The notes below the pieces were generated by a model that made no database searches, was not told the DNA's origin, and saw nothing but the letters and a program-made list of their open reading frames with translations. From NCBI RefSeq assembly GCF_002008225.1, contig NZ_MRDH01000006.1, forward strand, positions 124,001 to 188,000: a DNA stretch of 64,000 nucleotides. The letters are read 5' to 3'. This DNA comes from Agrobacterium salinitolerans (GTDB taxonomy: Bacteria; Pseudomonadota; Alphaproteobacteria; Rhizobiales; Rhizobiaceae). Both the position numbers and the translations under genes were made by a program. Every line of letters starts with the position of its first letter. Position 1 is the stretch's first letter. This document shows, in pieces, positions 17,418 through 25,615 of this stretch.

Positions 17418-18001
17418 AGACGTTCACCTTTGATACAAACTGCTTGATTGCCCTGTCCGACGAAACCCGCTCTGAACATGGTGACGTTCTGAAGCTCGTG
17501 GAGGCCAGCAAGAAAGGCCTGATCAGCGTTGCCATGGTGGCGTCCAGCGCCGCAGAGCGGCAGTTGTCGGGCGAATACCTCGGCAACATCGCAGGATTCA
17601 AGCAGAGGATGGCCGATCTGAACTTAGACCACGTCGAGCTTCTGCGGCCAATCGGTACCTACGGCATGACATTCCATGATCATGCTATCTATCCAGATGA
17701 TGCGCAGATGGCATTGCAAACGCAGATATTCGAGACCCTTTTTCCAACCACCCCAGCTAGTTGGCCGGATCATGCCGCTGATCTCGGCCAGAGCACCGAA
17801 GATACTGAAACACCAGCCGGCGTAAAGTGGCGGAACAAATTCCTCGACGCCCAAGGGATGTGGGGGCATATCAACTACGGTCGAGACGTCTTCGTCACGT
17901 CCGATGCAAACTTTGCCCGCCGCTTCAAGGCCCGCGAGGAGTTCAAGCGTGTCGTCATCGCGACCCCAAGCGAGGCCGTCGAGATGTTGACCACTGCATG
18001 A
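17414..18001 (+). CDS. PIN-domain protein coupled to the recombinase
   Basis: A 195-residue protein with PIN-type ribonuclease features: strand-acid start [11 protein letters not shown] with D7, an acidic residue in the second helix ([10 protein letters not shown] near 48), and the C-terminal [12 protein letters not shown] with D164, the position where PIN nucleases keep their last metal-binding acids. The sequence between is longer than in VapC toxins and holds an unrecognised insertion (about 80-150). Its ATG overlaps the recombinase stop (ATGA). No antitoxin-sized gene is adjacent, so it is not a standard VapBC pair. Confidence 0.75.
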   Translation: MKTFTFDTNCLIALSDETRSEHGDVLKLVEASKKGLISVAMVASSAAERQLSGEYLGNIAGFKQRMADLNLDHVELLRPIGTYGMTFHDHAIYPDDAQMALQTQIFETLFPTTPASWPDHAADLGQSTEDTETPAGVKWRNKFLDAQGMWGHINYGRDVFVTSDANFARRFKAREEFKRVVIATPSEAVEMLTTA

Positions 18002-18016
18002 AAACCTTGGAGAAAA

Positions 18017-18034
18017 CGTCCGGAACTCCGGACG
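18017..18034 (+). terminator. Possible terminator after the PIN gene
   Basis: Perfect CGTCCGGA / TCCGGACG palindrome 15 bases after the stop. No T run follows, so it may instead be a protein-binding site. Confidence 0.35.
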
Positions 18035-18153
18035 AATTTCGCACTCCGCCAAACTCCAAATTTCTGCCATTTGCTGCCAATTGGCTGAGCCCATATGTTG
18101 ACATTTGTTGACGGCTTGCTCGCGATAAGGGTGATTATCGATAGCAAGTTGGA

Positions 18154-18507
18154 TCAAGATTCCGGAAGTTCCGCAGCCGTTGGCGGAACTATGGAGTACC
18201 AGTTGAACTGAAAGACGGCTTCTCTGTCTGCATTGAGGTCGGCAGAGAGTATTAAACCGGTGCCAGGCAATCCCGTTTTCTTGTTCACGACAAGAACGGT
18301 GAGGGGTGGGAGCCCGTTTTCGTCACACCAGTACATCAGGTGCCCGAGTTGCCTATCCAAAACGCCAGACCCCTTATAGCCTAGGCGGTCTGCGACCATC
18401 TGGTACGTTAGAATCTCTCGGCGATGGGCTGCGCCAATTAGAATTAGGTAGATTTGTACCGCTCTGGTTCTGGTCGTGGAATTGGTAGCAAAATACGAAA
18501 TCGGCAC
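18154..18507 (-). CDS. Small protein with alkyltransferase-like layout
   Basis: A 117-residue protein. I chose the GTG at 18507 because AGAGGA stands seven bases upstream; a TTG at 18555 would add 16 residues. The central part, EILTYQMVADRLGYKGSG, then VLDRQLGHLMYWCDENGLPP and LTVLVVNKKTGLPGTGL, follows the order of the C-terminal domain of O6-alkylguanine-DNA alkyltransferases and their ATL relatives (winged helix, then PPL..VV....G.PG.G), but the PCHRV cysteine motif is not present. It could therefore be a DNA-lesion or modified-base binding protein. It sits in the cargo cassette beside a nuclease. Confidence 0.65.
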   Translation of the reverse strand: MPISYFATNSTTRTRAVQIYLILIGAAHRREILTYQMVADRLGYKGSGVLDRQLGHLMYWCDENGLPPLTVLVVNKKTGLPGTGLILSADLNADREAVFQFNWYSIVPPTAAELPES

Positions 18508-18568
18508 TATCGAATCCTCTAGTTGTCCTGAGACGTCATGCGGGCCTAACTGCAAGAGGCCAGGGCGG

Positions 18569-19093
18569 TTAAAGCGAGCGCAGATCCTTCACGAGCCTTC
18601 TCCCAAGAACAGCTGTTTCTAACCACAGATCAATTTCGCCGCGTATTACGCGGGCTACGCCTTCTGGGCCCAGATCGTCATATGCCCCTACCTGCATATC
18701 GGCTACCGTTGTTCTAATACCAATCACACGGGTGTAGAACTTCGCAAGCGGGCCGGTGATTTGCCCAAGCGTGCCAATATTCCCCATGTTTGCTGTGAAA
18801 ATCGGGAAAGGGTCTCTCGCTTGCTCTTGATCAGAAAGCCAGCCCTCCACTTTGGGGATCGTGCCTTCGGTAGCTTGCTTGAATAGCATTTCAGCGACCG
18901 GGACCCAGCCTCGGTGATCGACAATGTCTATGTAGGCCTCAATTTCAGCAGCTATGGCGAAAGCGATTGACTGGCGACGGTGGGTAATTTCATGGCGACG
19001 CTGAAGGTGTTGGCCGAACAACGCGGCGCCGGCACCGATCAAGGCACCAACAAAGCCAGTAACGGCAGGTAGCACCTGCAGCCAAACACTCAT
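18569..19093 (-). CDS. Membrane-anchored protein of the cargo cassette
   Basis: A 174-residue protein with one N-terminal transmembrane helix (about 6-28, TGFVGALIGAGAALFGQHLQ) followed by a basic stop-transfer segment and a helical cytoplasmic domain (AFAIAAEIEAYIDIVDHRGW). The start at 19093 has GGAG six bases upstream; a TTG at 19105 is less likely. This N-anchor plus helical domain design is common for unnamed proteins near restriction and defence genes. Same direction as the nuclease gene upstream and the alkyltransferase-like gene downstream, so the three are probably one operon. Confidence 0.65.
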   Translation of the reverse strand: MSVWLQVLPAVTGFVGALIGAGAALFGQHLQRRHEITHRRQSIAFAIAAEIEAYIDIVDHRGWVPVAEMLFKQATEGTIPKVEGWLSDQEQARDPFPIFTANMGNIGTLGQITGPLAKFYTRVIGIRTTVADMQVGAYDDLGPEGVARVIRGEIDLWLETAVLGRRLVKDLRSL

Positions 19094-19138
19094 TACGTTC
19101 TCCAAGATTACGCGTGCCAGGTGGTGTCTGTCAGACCC

Positions 19139-20191
19139 TTAATCGATGTACTTCTTTGCCGTCGCTCTGAGCCTGTCAGAATGCTCATAGATTTGATCAA
19201 GGCTGTCGATGATGAGCCGCTCTTCCGCCTCACCATCGAAGAGGCCAATGTATTTGATCGATCGATTGAAGTGTAAGCGTGCCAGGGGCTTACGGTTATT
19301 GTTGTCGATCAATACGCCGCAATAGGATTTCTGGTCGCGCATGACCACGCGGGCAGGACTTATGGTATCTCGCACGATTGCTTTCACAATCATGTAGCCT
19401 TCCCGTTCTTCTTCCGTCGTGACGATTTCCGGCTCGTCTTCCACAGGAGCGTCGATCTTCTCGATGACTTCTTCCGTGTCCGCCAGGGCGCTGGAGAGCC
19501 TGCTCTTAACGGTGTCCATAATCACTTCGCGAAACGCGGTCCTAACCACGCCGGTAAGCATTTCTCGTACCTGAGCCGTCATCCGGCCCTCATAGACTCC
19601 AGCAGACACGATCCGCACAAATTCCTCGGAGGGCTCTTCAATCAGCTTGGAAATGACCTGCTTGATTCCCGAGGTGTATTTGAGACGCTCGGCCGTTGCG
19701 AGTATGGCATCCACGTCGAAGGCGGACTTCTCAAACTTCCTAAGCTCGGTGACGATGCCCGCATTGAAATCGGTCACATCGAAGACAAAGAAGGGACGGG
19801 TATCGAGTTTATTTGGCGCTTCCAGATCCGTGTAGAAATTGAAGGTTCGCCCGTTCGTCAAGATGGCGAATTTCGCATTCGTAACGCTAAAATAGCGGTA
19901 CAGTTGATCGAGATGCTTTTTATCCAGAGCCACTGATATGGGTTTGCACTCGATCAGTATGCGCACCTCGTTGTCGATCTTGATCGCGTAATCGACCTTT
20001 TCACCCTTTTTGCCCACAGCATCCGCAGTGAACTCGGGAACAACTTCGGAGGGGTCGAAAACATCATAGCCAAGCGATCGCAAGAAAGGCAACACGACGG
20101 CGGTCTTGACCGCTTCCTCGGTGGCCATCGTGCTGGAATGCGATTTCACCCGCTCAGCGATTGCGCGCAAGCTTTCTTCGATCGTGCTCAT
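19139..20191 (-). CDS. HsdR N-terminal type (PD-(D/E)xK) nuclease-like protein
   Basis: A 350-residue protein. Its first 150 residues match the stand-alone version of the type I restriction enzyme R-protein N-terminal domain: TEEAVKTAVVLPFLRSLGYD, then KVDYAIKID and RILIECKP, giving the nuclease triad D67, E81, K83. The region after 150 is helical, and the last 80 residues (residues 270-350, ARVVMRDQKSYCGVLIDNNN and following) form a separate beta-rich domain. No helicase or methyltransferase partner is present. GGGGGAACAC before the ATG at 20191 supports this start. It is the first gene of a leftward three-gene cargo operon and the strongest sign of a defence role. Confidence 0.8.
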   Translation of the reverse strand: MSTIEESLRAIAERVKSHSSTMATEEAVKTAVVLPFLRSLGYDVFDPSEVVPEFTADAVGKKGEKVDYAIKIDNEVRILIECKPISVALDKKHLDQLYRYFSVTNAKFAILTNGRTFNFYTDLEAPNKLDTRPFFVFDVTDFNAGIVTELRKFEKSAFDVDAILATAERLKYTSGIKQVISKLIEEPSEEFVRIVSAGVYEGRMTAQVREMLTGVVRTAFREVIMDTVKSRLSSALADTEEVIEKIDAPVEDEPEIVTTEEEREGYMIVKAIVRDTISPARVVMRDQKSYCGVLIDNNNRKPLARLHFNRSIKYIGLFDGEAEERLIIDSLDQIYEHSDRLRATAKKYID

Positions 20192-20225
20192 GTGTTCCCC
20201 CTGCCGAGCCATAATCAAAGTAAAG

Positions 20226-20286
20226 TTGCTTAACAGATTGATTCCGTCAATCTGGCGTTGTCATCAATTTCACGACTTGCTTAACA
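20226..20286 (+). repeat. 10-bp direct repeat flanking the cassette/phage junction
   Basis: TTGCTTAACA occurs at 20226-20235 and 20277-20286. Between them GATTGA-N5-TCAATC forms a hairpin. This is exactly where the cargo operon meets the 5'-truncated phage gene, so it may mark an old recombination point or the nuclease promoter. Confidence 0.4.
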
Positions 20287-20289
20287 AGG

Positions 20290-21141
20290 GCAGGGCTGAC
20301 TGGTAGCGATAACGGTCATTCTCACGATGAAAAGCTGAAGCGCGTTGCGACGGCAATCGATCGCCTTGCAGCCGGTGAGACACCCGAACAGATCAAGGCC
20401 GGGCCGCGGCCTGAATACGATCCGACGCCGGCGGAGAAGGAAGCCATAGCTGAGTTTATGGAACTTCCGGAAGGCCTGCCGCAATACATTAAGGTGCCTG
20501 ATCTGCCGCAGATGTTGAGGTTTCAGCACCCCCGGCAAGAGGTCGCGTTGGCGGTCGTCATGAAGGCTCTAGGGATCACCGATCAACGTCTATATACCTC
20601 GATGATCTCACAGATCACTAATGCGCTCTCGCGCGGGGAGGAAGCGGAAGTTGCTGAATTGAATGCTGCCATTGCTCTGGTGGCCGGCATCGAGCCCAGA
20701 GACCACCTTGAGGCAATGCTGGCCTTCCAAATGGCCACGGTGCATGTCCTGTCTCTCCGTCACACCAGATCGCTTGTCACCGCTGATCGCGTCGATCTCC
20801 TGGACCTGCATGAGCGTATCGTCAACAAGCTGATGCGGACATTCACAAGCCAGATGGAGGCCCTGCGAAAGCATCGCAATGGCGGCAATCAAAAGGTCGT
20901 TGTCGAGCACGTTTATGTTGGCGAAGGCGGTCAGGCGATCATCGGCAATGTCACCCACGGGGGGCGGGGTAGAAACAAAAAAGGTGCACAATCCCATGGA
21001 CAAGAAGATTTATCCTTACCAGCTCGCGCCGCGGTGCTCGGCCATGTCGAAGCGGACAAAGTGCCAGTGCCAGGCGCCAGCGGAACGCGGGAAGATGGTT
21101 TGCCGGTTCCACGGAGCGCGCGCCGGAGCGCCAAAGGGTAG
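20290..21141 (+). pseudogene. 5'-truncated phage protein gene
   Basis: The frame is open from 20242 and reads as credible protein from about 20299 (KLKRVATAIDRLAAGETPEQ, then IKAGPRPEYDPTPAEKEAIA), but there is no ATG, GTG or TTG until 20458. The protein from that ATG is 227 residues, helical, with the segment KHRNGGNQKVVVEHVYVGEG then GQAIIGNV that I recognise from many alphaproteobacterial phage proteins encoded next to a HGG-APKG protein. So the gene has lost its 5' end at the junction with the cargo cassette. A shortened protein from 20458 may still be made. It overlaps the next gene by about 145 bases. Confidence 0.65.
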
Positions 21142-21265
21142 CAAGAACGGTGCATATAAGCATGGTCGGTTCACCTGCGAAATGATCGAAATCCGCAAGG
21201 AGATTGCCGAGATAGGGCGTCAGCATCGCGACATGATGGCGCTTCTTTCCGGTGGCGGCCGGTAG
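20996..21265 (+). CDS. Cys/His-containing phage protein (HG.R.GAPKG family)
   Basis: An 89-residue protein starting MDKKIYPYQLAPRCSA. Cysteines and the CRFHG motif (a Cys/His cluster at residues 14-40) are followed by ARAGAPKGSKNGAYKHGRFT and a helix. This pattern is a frequent small protein in alphaproteobacterial prophages, found just after the gene it overlaps here. Probably zinc- and nucleic-acid-binding; function unknown. Confidence 0.7.
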   Translation: MDKKIYPYQLAPRCSAMSKRTKCQCQAPAERGKMVCRFHGARAGAPKGSKNGAYKHGRFTCEMIEIRKEIAEIGRQHRDMMALLSGGGR

Positions 21266-21370
21266 CACCTTATCAACACAATTCAACACACAAATTGATG
21301 TTGTTGCGCAAACCTATCATCATCTGTTATATATTCGCCAGCGACCACGGATGAACTGGCGCAAAGGATT

Positions 21371-21402
21371 GGCCGGCCTTCCGAGGTGACGGCCTTTCTT
21401 TT
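21371..21402 (+). terminator. Possible terminator in the 21266-21417 gap
   Basis: GGCCG and CGGCC arms, 14-base loop, followed by TTTCTTTTT. The rest of the gap shows AT-rich repeats of CAACACA but no gene. Confidence 0.4.
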
Positions 21403-21417
21403 TGCCTGGAGCACCAG

Positions 21418-21840
21418 ATGATTACCGAGATCGAGATTGAAGACGTTGGCATGCTTCGTCCCATGAACGCTTTCCAGCTTCACCGAGCCATGAGGATCAA
21501 GGATCGGGGCAATCGTGCTATCGCATTTGCAGCCTTCGGACTCGGCTTGAGTGTCCAGCAATTCAAGAAACTGCCTACACAAAAGCAGCGTGAAATCTGG
21601 GATGCTCATAGCCGCCTCATATCGCCCGCTTCAAGCGCGCCAAGGCGTGAGCGCAGTGAACATGCTTCCAACCCGCCAAAGCCATATACGAGACTGTCAG
21701 AGGCGCAGAAAGCCTACTACGGTAAACAGCTTATCGACATGAAGGCTTCGTTGCCTCGCGGTCATTTCGGTCCATGGCTACGTGAAAAGAGTGGGCTGAC
21801 TGTTAGCCAAGCTCAACGGTATATGCGAATGGCGAGGTGA
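21418..21840 (+). CDS. DUF3102-like phage protein (C-terminal motif)
   Basis: A 140-residue protein. The last 35 residues, LPRGHFGPWLREKSGLTVSQ then AQRYMRMAR, match the (L/H)G.F..W....G.S..TAQRYMR motif of DUF3102 and related phage replication-region proteins; the same motif occurs in the gene at 25821-26333, so the element has two relatives of this domain. The N-terminal half is unrecognised. Confidence 0.65.
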   Translation: MITEIEIEDVGMLRPMNAFQLHRAMRIKDRGNRAIAFAAFGLGLSVQQFKKLPTQKQREIWDAHSRLISPASSAPRRERSEHASNPPKPYTRLSEAQKAYYGKQLIDMKASLPRGHFGPWLREKSGLTVSQAQRYMRMAR

Positions 21841-21903
21841 ATCCCGTTGACAGGCACAACCTGTGATGATGAAAATTCAAGCTTGCGGCTTGGAGGGATA
21901 TGC

Positions 21904-22404
21904 ATGCGCAAATGGGTTCTATCAGCAGTGTTTTTCGTTTCGATCACTGCTCCTGCAATGGCGGGTTTTCAGCAATGGTCAGTGGACACAGAGGACGATC
22001 CTTTCTCTGGCGGTAAGCGTGTAACCGTCGATTTTATGAGCTCCCTTCGGTCGGGCGTGATCGTAATATGTGACACCGCCGAGAAGGGACTTATGTTCCG
22101 AGCAATACCTGGCTTCGCATTCGATACGCGGCTTCAGGGGCTTACTCCCGAGATAGAATTCGCGATCGACGGGGTAAGACTTCTTGGGCAGACCGGAGAG
22201 ACAGGGGCAGTCGGGGATAACTTGGCCGCCGCCCAAGTGATGCTGACGAAAGAGAACGCAGAATCTCTCGTCGCAGCGTTCGCCACTGCCAAGAAGCAGA
22301 TTGCGATTAAGGATGGCATCAGCGACAGACCGCATCTGTTGACTGCCAGAGGATCAACGAAAGCAGGTGCCTCGTTGCTCACTTGTATGAAATTGCAGAA
22401 GTGA
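21904..22404 (+). CDS. Secreted protein of unknown function
   Basis: A 166-residue precursor with a signal peptide (MRKWVLSAVFFVSITAPAMA, cut expected before GFQQW). The mature protein is about 146 residues with two cysteines (ICDT near 60 and LTCM near the end) that could form a disulfide, and mostly beta-like segments. GGAGGGATATGC precedes the ATG. It resembles in style small periplasmic proteins carried by rhizobial prophages; I know no function. It is a possible lysogenic-conversion gene. Confidence 0.6.
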   Translation: MRKWVLSAVFFVSITAPAMAGFQQWSVDTEDDPFSGGKRVTVDFMSSLRSGVIVICDTAEKGLMFRAIPGFAFDTRLQGLTPEIEFAIDGVRLLGQTGETGAVGDNLAAAQVMLTKENAESLVAAFATAKKQIAIKDGISDRPHLLTARGSTKAGASLLTCMKLQK

Positions 22405-22454
22405 AGCCGCAGCACCTTGAAGCTTCGAAGGATCGGTAGCGAGAAGACCAGTTA

Positions 22455-23261
22455 TCAATACCGATCGCGGTGCCAGGAGCCGTTCAGATCGGCCACCATC
22501 TGGTCGTAAGCCGCCATGGACTTTGCCTCGTCGTCGGTAACCTTCGGGGTGCCTACATCCGCGCCGTCGAGGATGGCGAAATACCTTTCCGCCGGCATTC
22601 CAGAGGTCACCACGCCGCGCACGCCATCATAGAGCGGCAGGGCTGCAGCCTGGTCGAGCGGCATGCCTTTCACGCTGTCTTTCATCGTTTGGCGTTCGGC
22701 ATCGGTCATCGCCTGAGGTTCCTTCCGGTTGGCACCGTCACCAATGCGCAGTTCAGAGCCGCCACGCGCGGCCGGGACAACGGCGATATGGTTGCTGCGG
22801 ATACCGCGCTGAATCGCGTCGTAGGCCTCGCCAGAGGGCGATACGCCAGCCGTCCAGTCGAGATCACAGGTGTAGCCCATGGAGAGCTCTCTGGTGCCGT
22901 CCTCGATCTCTCTGATAGTGCCGGCGTCGGCCAGCAGCATGGACACGCGGACAAACTCGCCATCGCGCGCCACTTCGCCGTCGCTCCAGCCCTTTGCCAC
23001 GTCTTTCCAGTTGTTGGCCGACACAGCCTGATTAGGATGCCCCAGCGTCACCGGACGGTGAGCGAAGCTCTGCATCGTGTCGCTGCTAAAAACCTCGTCA
23101 GCGGGCCGGAAAACGCGAACCACGGGCATCTCCGGCTTGCCCACCTCTGAGCCCGCGTAAAGCTGCACATTGTTCGCCCGGGCGACCTTGGCATTGACCG
23201 TGAGATATCCGTCGCGAGTGCGGTGCTGGCCGTCGATCGTCAATTTGTCCTGAAGGTGCAT
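22455..23261 (-). CDS. DUF2213 phage head-maturation type protein
   Basis: A 268-residue protein. It begins with RTRDGYLTVNAKVARANNVQ and contains FRPADEVFSSDTMQSFAHRP, VTLGHPN and ELSMGYTCDLDW, the pattern of DUF2213, a putative prohead protease and scaffold found beside portal and capsid genes. The C-terminus ends with AAYDQMVADLNGSW. Here no portal or capsid gene is adjacent. It is the last gene of a leftward trio (24670 to 22455), separated by about 100 bases from the gene upstream. Confidence 0.75.
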   Translation of the reverse strand: MHLQDKLTIDGQHRTRDGYLTVNAKVARANNVQLYAGSEVGKPEMPVVRVFRPADEVFSSDTMQSFAHRPVTLGHPNQAVSANNWKDVAKGWSDGEVARDGEFVRVSMLLADAGTIREIEDGTRELSMGYTCDLDWTAGVSPSGEAYDAIQRGIRSNHIAVVPAARGGSELRIGDGANRKEPQAMTDAERQTMKDSVKGMPLDQAAALPLYDGVRGVVTSGMPAERYFAILDGADVGTPKVTDDEAKSMAAYDQMVADLNGSWHRDRY

Positions 23262-23360
23262 GTTCAGTTCCTTTCAAGTTGAGCGGTGGCGGGAAGCCCT
23301 CGGGCGGAGACAACCCATCTTCCCGCCACCTCATGCCGACGGTTACCAGTCGCGGGCATA

Positions 23361-24035
23361 TCAATTCTCCGGTGGTTGTTTGTGGGCGTCACGAAGGCGT
23401 TGGACAGAATCCTGATAGGCCTTTTCGGCCGCATCCTTCGGATCATTCCGCCTGATGCCATCGGCCATCACGACCGCAAACGGATCGGTGTTTACGCGCG
23501 CTGCGAGGAGGTCAAAGCGCTCATCGATGTAGGCTTCAGTCTTGCCATCCACAGCGCCGTCACCGCATCGGCGGCGAACGACTTCCCGTTTCACATCGAG
23601 CGCGCTCGCGAAATTGTCAGCGTCAAAAGCGGGGTAGATTTTTTTGGCGATGTCTTTCGTGTCGACAAGGGCAAGCGCGCGACGATGAATTTCACCATCC
23701 TGATCCTGCAGCTTCGCCTTCTTGCTTTCGATTTCGCGATTGATTGCGGCGATCTGGGCGTCTTTCTGCGCGATATCAGCGATATGTCGTTTCCGGGCGT
23801 CCTCGATCTCAGCTTCGATAAGCGCTGCCTCGTCTTCCATAGCCTTGACGAAATATGCCACGTCAGCGTCAGTGAGCAGCTTCAGCGGCTCTTCCTTTCG
23901 GTCGGCCACCGGCTGGCGGTGCCCACGCTGGAGAGCGGCCCAATCCTTGACGAACTCGGCAACCTTTGCCTCAACGCCATCGCTCAGACCGACGCGCTGA
24001 TGAGTGCCATCTTCTTTCTTGCGGTTGAAAAGCAT
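23361..24035 (-). CDS. Coiled-coil protein with a DUF2213-like tail
   Basis: A 224-residue protein starting MLFNRKKEDGTHQRVGLSDG. Residues 65-125 are a charged coiled coil (ALIEAEIEDARKRHIADIAQ). The last 75 residues, REVVRRRCGDGAVDGKTEAY then IDERFDLLAARV and DAAEKAYQDSVQRLRDA, resemble the C-terminal tail of DUF2213 proteins. Together with the downstream DUF2213 gene it may represent a split scaffold/protease unit. Ribosome site GAGGAACC. The start at 24035 is preferred over an in-frame start at 24071 that would overlap the upstream gene. Confidence 0.65.
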   Translation of the reverse strand: MLFNRKKEDGTHQRVGLSDGVEAKVAEFVKDWAALQRGHRQPVADRKEEPLKLLTDADVAYFVKAMEDEAALIEAEIEDARKRHIADIAQKDAQIAAINREIESKKAKLQDQDGEIHRRALALVDTKDIAKKIYPAFDADNFASALDVKREVVRRRCGDGAVDGKTEAYIDERFDLLAARVNTDPFAVVMADGIRRNDPKDAAEKAYQDSVQRLRDAHKQPPEN

Positions 24036-24049
24036 TATGCGGTTCCTCG

Positions 24050-24670
24050 TCAGTAAGCGGCCGGCGGCCACATGAAGCCGTGCACCGAATTTTCGTTCTT
24101 GCGGAATTTCGGAAGACGCACGCCGTCGATCAGGTTCGGAAGCTGGGAATCGTGCTGGACGCCGAATTCAAAACTGGCATCGCGTGCAATCTTCTGGGCG
24201 GAGTAGAGCCACGTGTCGGCGCTCTGGCCAGCATTGGCGCGCTGCAGGCGGTCGCTGTTCTTTGCGAGCCGGTCAAGCAACTGAACGATTGCGGAGGCGT
24301 GCTTCTCGTAAGCCGCCAGATCCTTCACAAGCTGGTCGCGCTCTGCTTTGGCCGCGTCATACTCGGCGGCGCGGGCAGCGGCTGCCTCGTTGCTCTTTGC
24401 GGTCTGGAGAAGCTCACTCAACTGATCGGCGGCGGCGTCCATGCGCTTGCTTCGGAAATTGGCGTCTTCCATTTCCTTGCGGGCTGCCTCGACTTCGGCG
24501 GGGCGCAAGCGGGGATTGAGCGCGCGTTGCTCTGCGGCCTCGCTGGTGGCCTTGGCATCGGCGCTGGTCTGCTGGACTTCCTGAAGTAGCGCGGCAATGG
24601 TCTGGGAGGTCTGTTCGCCTGCGAAAGCATCGGCAATGCGATCATCCAGGCTGGTGGCTTCCTTGCTCAT
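24050..24670 (-). CDS. Helical phage structural-module protein
   Basis: A 206-residue, strongly helical, alanine-rich protein (a long coiled coil at about 20-140, e.g. ATSEAAEQRALNPRLRPAEV) with a Gly/Phe-containing C-terminus ending VHGFMWPPAAY. The AAAGGAGAACC site supports the ATG at 24670. It is the first gene of the leftward head-module remnant. It could be a scaffold or minor head protein; no name is justified. Confidence 0.6.
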   Translation of the reverse strand: MSKEATSLDDRIADAFAGEQTSQTIAALLQEVQQTSADAKATSEAAEQRALNPRLRPAEVEAARKEMEDANFRSKRMDAAADQLSELLQTAKSNEAAAARAAEYDAAKAERDQLVKDLAAYEKHASAIVQLLDRLAKNSDRLQRANAGQSADTWLYSAQKIARDASFEFGVQHDSQLPNLIDGVRLPKFRKNENSVHGFMWPPAAY

Positions 24671-24775
24671 TCGGTTCTCCTTTGTTGAGAACCATAAGAT
24701 CACGCTGAGAGGCTTGGCAGAATTCGAATAATTTGGAAGTCTATGCTAGTTTCTGAGTCTTTTGCGGGGGCGAAA

Positions 24776-25252
24776 ATGGATTTATTTCAGAATTTTATAG
24801 TTTATTGGCCGTTCTCATTGGCGGGAATTTTGATATTTTTTTATGCGATGATTTTGGTGCATAGGAAAATTGATATCGGTGTTGGCCATTCTATTCTTGT
24901 GGTGGCAGGTTTTTTGATAGCGCTCGTTCCATTTGTAACAGTCAAAGTTGGGACTGATGGATCCATCGAGCTGCAGCGCCTTAAGGTTCTTAATGAGGCA
25001 ACTCAAAGTACGGTCGAAGGGGTCGGCGAACTTCAAAAAAGACTTGAGAACTTAGCGTCAGTAACAGAGAAGCGCCTAGATGCCTTGGAAAACCCGAAAC
25101 CTACTGGCACTTTCACTCATACTGGCGTGACGTCGTTACCTACAATCGTCAATCCGCCGAACATCCAGATTCCCGCATTGGACGACCCACAAGCGATATT
25201 GAACACTCTTCAGAGAGATGACTGGCGAAATAACCGACTGCCGATCCATTGA
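24776..25252 (+). CDS. Two-helix membrane protein of unknown function
   Basis: A 158-residue protein with two transmembrane helices (about 8-27 and 37-56), a coiled coil (LKVLNEATQSTVEGVGELQK) and a Pro/Thr-rich C-terminal tail. The coding sequence is AT-rich at its 5' end, unlike the neighbours. It runs against the head-module trio and meets the convergent gene 25253-25615 with no gap. A start at 24743 would add 11 residues. The design recalls holin-like or exclusion proteins, without proof. Confidence 0.6.
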   Translation: MDLFQNFIVYWPFSLAGILIFFYAMILVHRKIDIGVGHSILVVAGFLIALVPFVTVKVGTDGSIELQRLKVLNEATQSTVEGVGELQKRLENLASVTEKRLDALENPKPTGTFTHTGVTSLPTIVNPPNIQIPALDDPQAILNTLQRDDWRNNRLPIH

Positions 25253-25615
25253 TCATCTGGAAGGTCGGCGCCTGATTTCTTCGAGTAGCGCGACAGCGCG
25301 CGATAAATAAACTGCGACCAACGGGTGTGTTCGTTGACCTTGGCGAAGGCGTTCAAGTGTTTCGACTTCCCCGTCTAACTTCATTAGTAGGGCGGGCAGC
25401 GATATTTGGAGCGGAGAATGTCTTTCCGCCTGCCGTCCTATACCGTCTTTGCGGGCCCAAATGCGTATCGTCTTGTCGCTGACTTGGCCGAAGTACATTG
25501 CTGTTTCGATTCTGATGATTTCAGACGGCATCATAGGCACTGGCAGCTTCCGGCCGCCGGCGATGCCACGCTGGATATCGTCGTGATCGAGGAGTGAGGG
25601 CGCGGGGTTGATCAA
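25253..25615 (-). CDS. Putative DNA-binding protein, last gene of the early operon
   Basis: A 120-residue protein. The segment MPSEIIRIETAMYFGQVSDK then TIRIWARKDGIGRQ reads as a winged helix-turn-helix of the excisionase/terminase-small-subunit kind (helix, turn, SDKTIRIWARKDG recognition helix). The C-terminal half is helical. It overlaps the upstream gene by ATGA and is the final member of the leftward coupled chain that starts at 27543. Confidence 0.6.
   Translation of the reverse strand: MINPAPSLLDHDDIQRGIAGGRKLPVPMMPSEIIRIETAMYFGQVSDKTIRIWARKDGIGRQAERHSPLQISLPALLMKLDGEVETLERLRQGQRTHPLVAVYLSRAVALLEEIRRRPSR

Noticed and set aside
20281-20538. Minus-strand frame opposite the truncated phage gene
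   Set aside because: The plus-strand reading gives a credible phage protein; the minus frame has no ribosome site.
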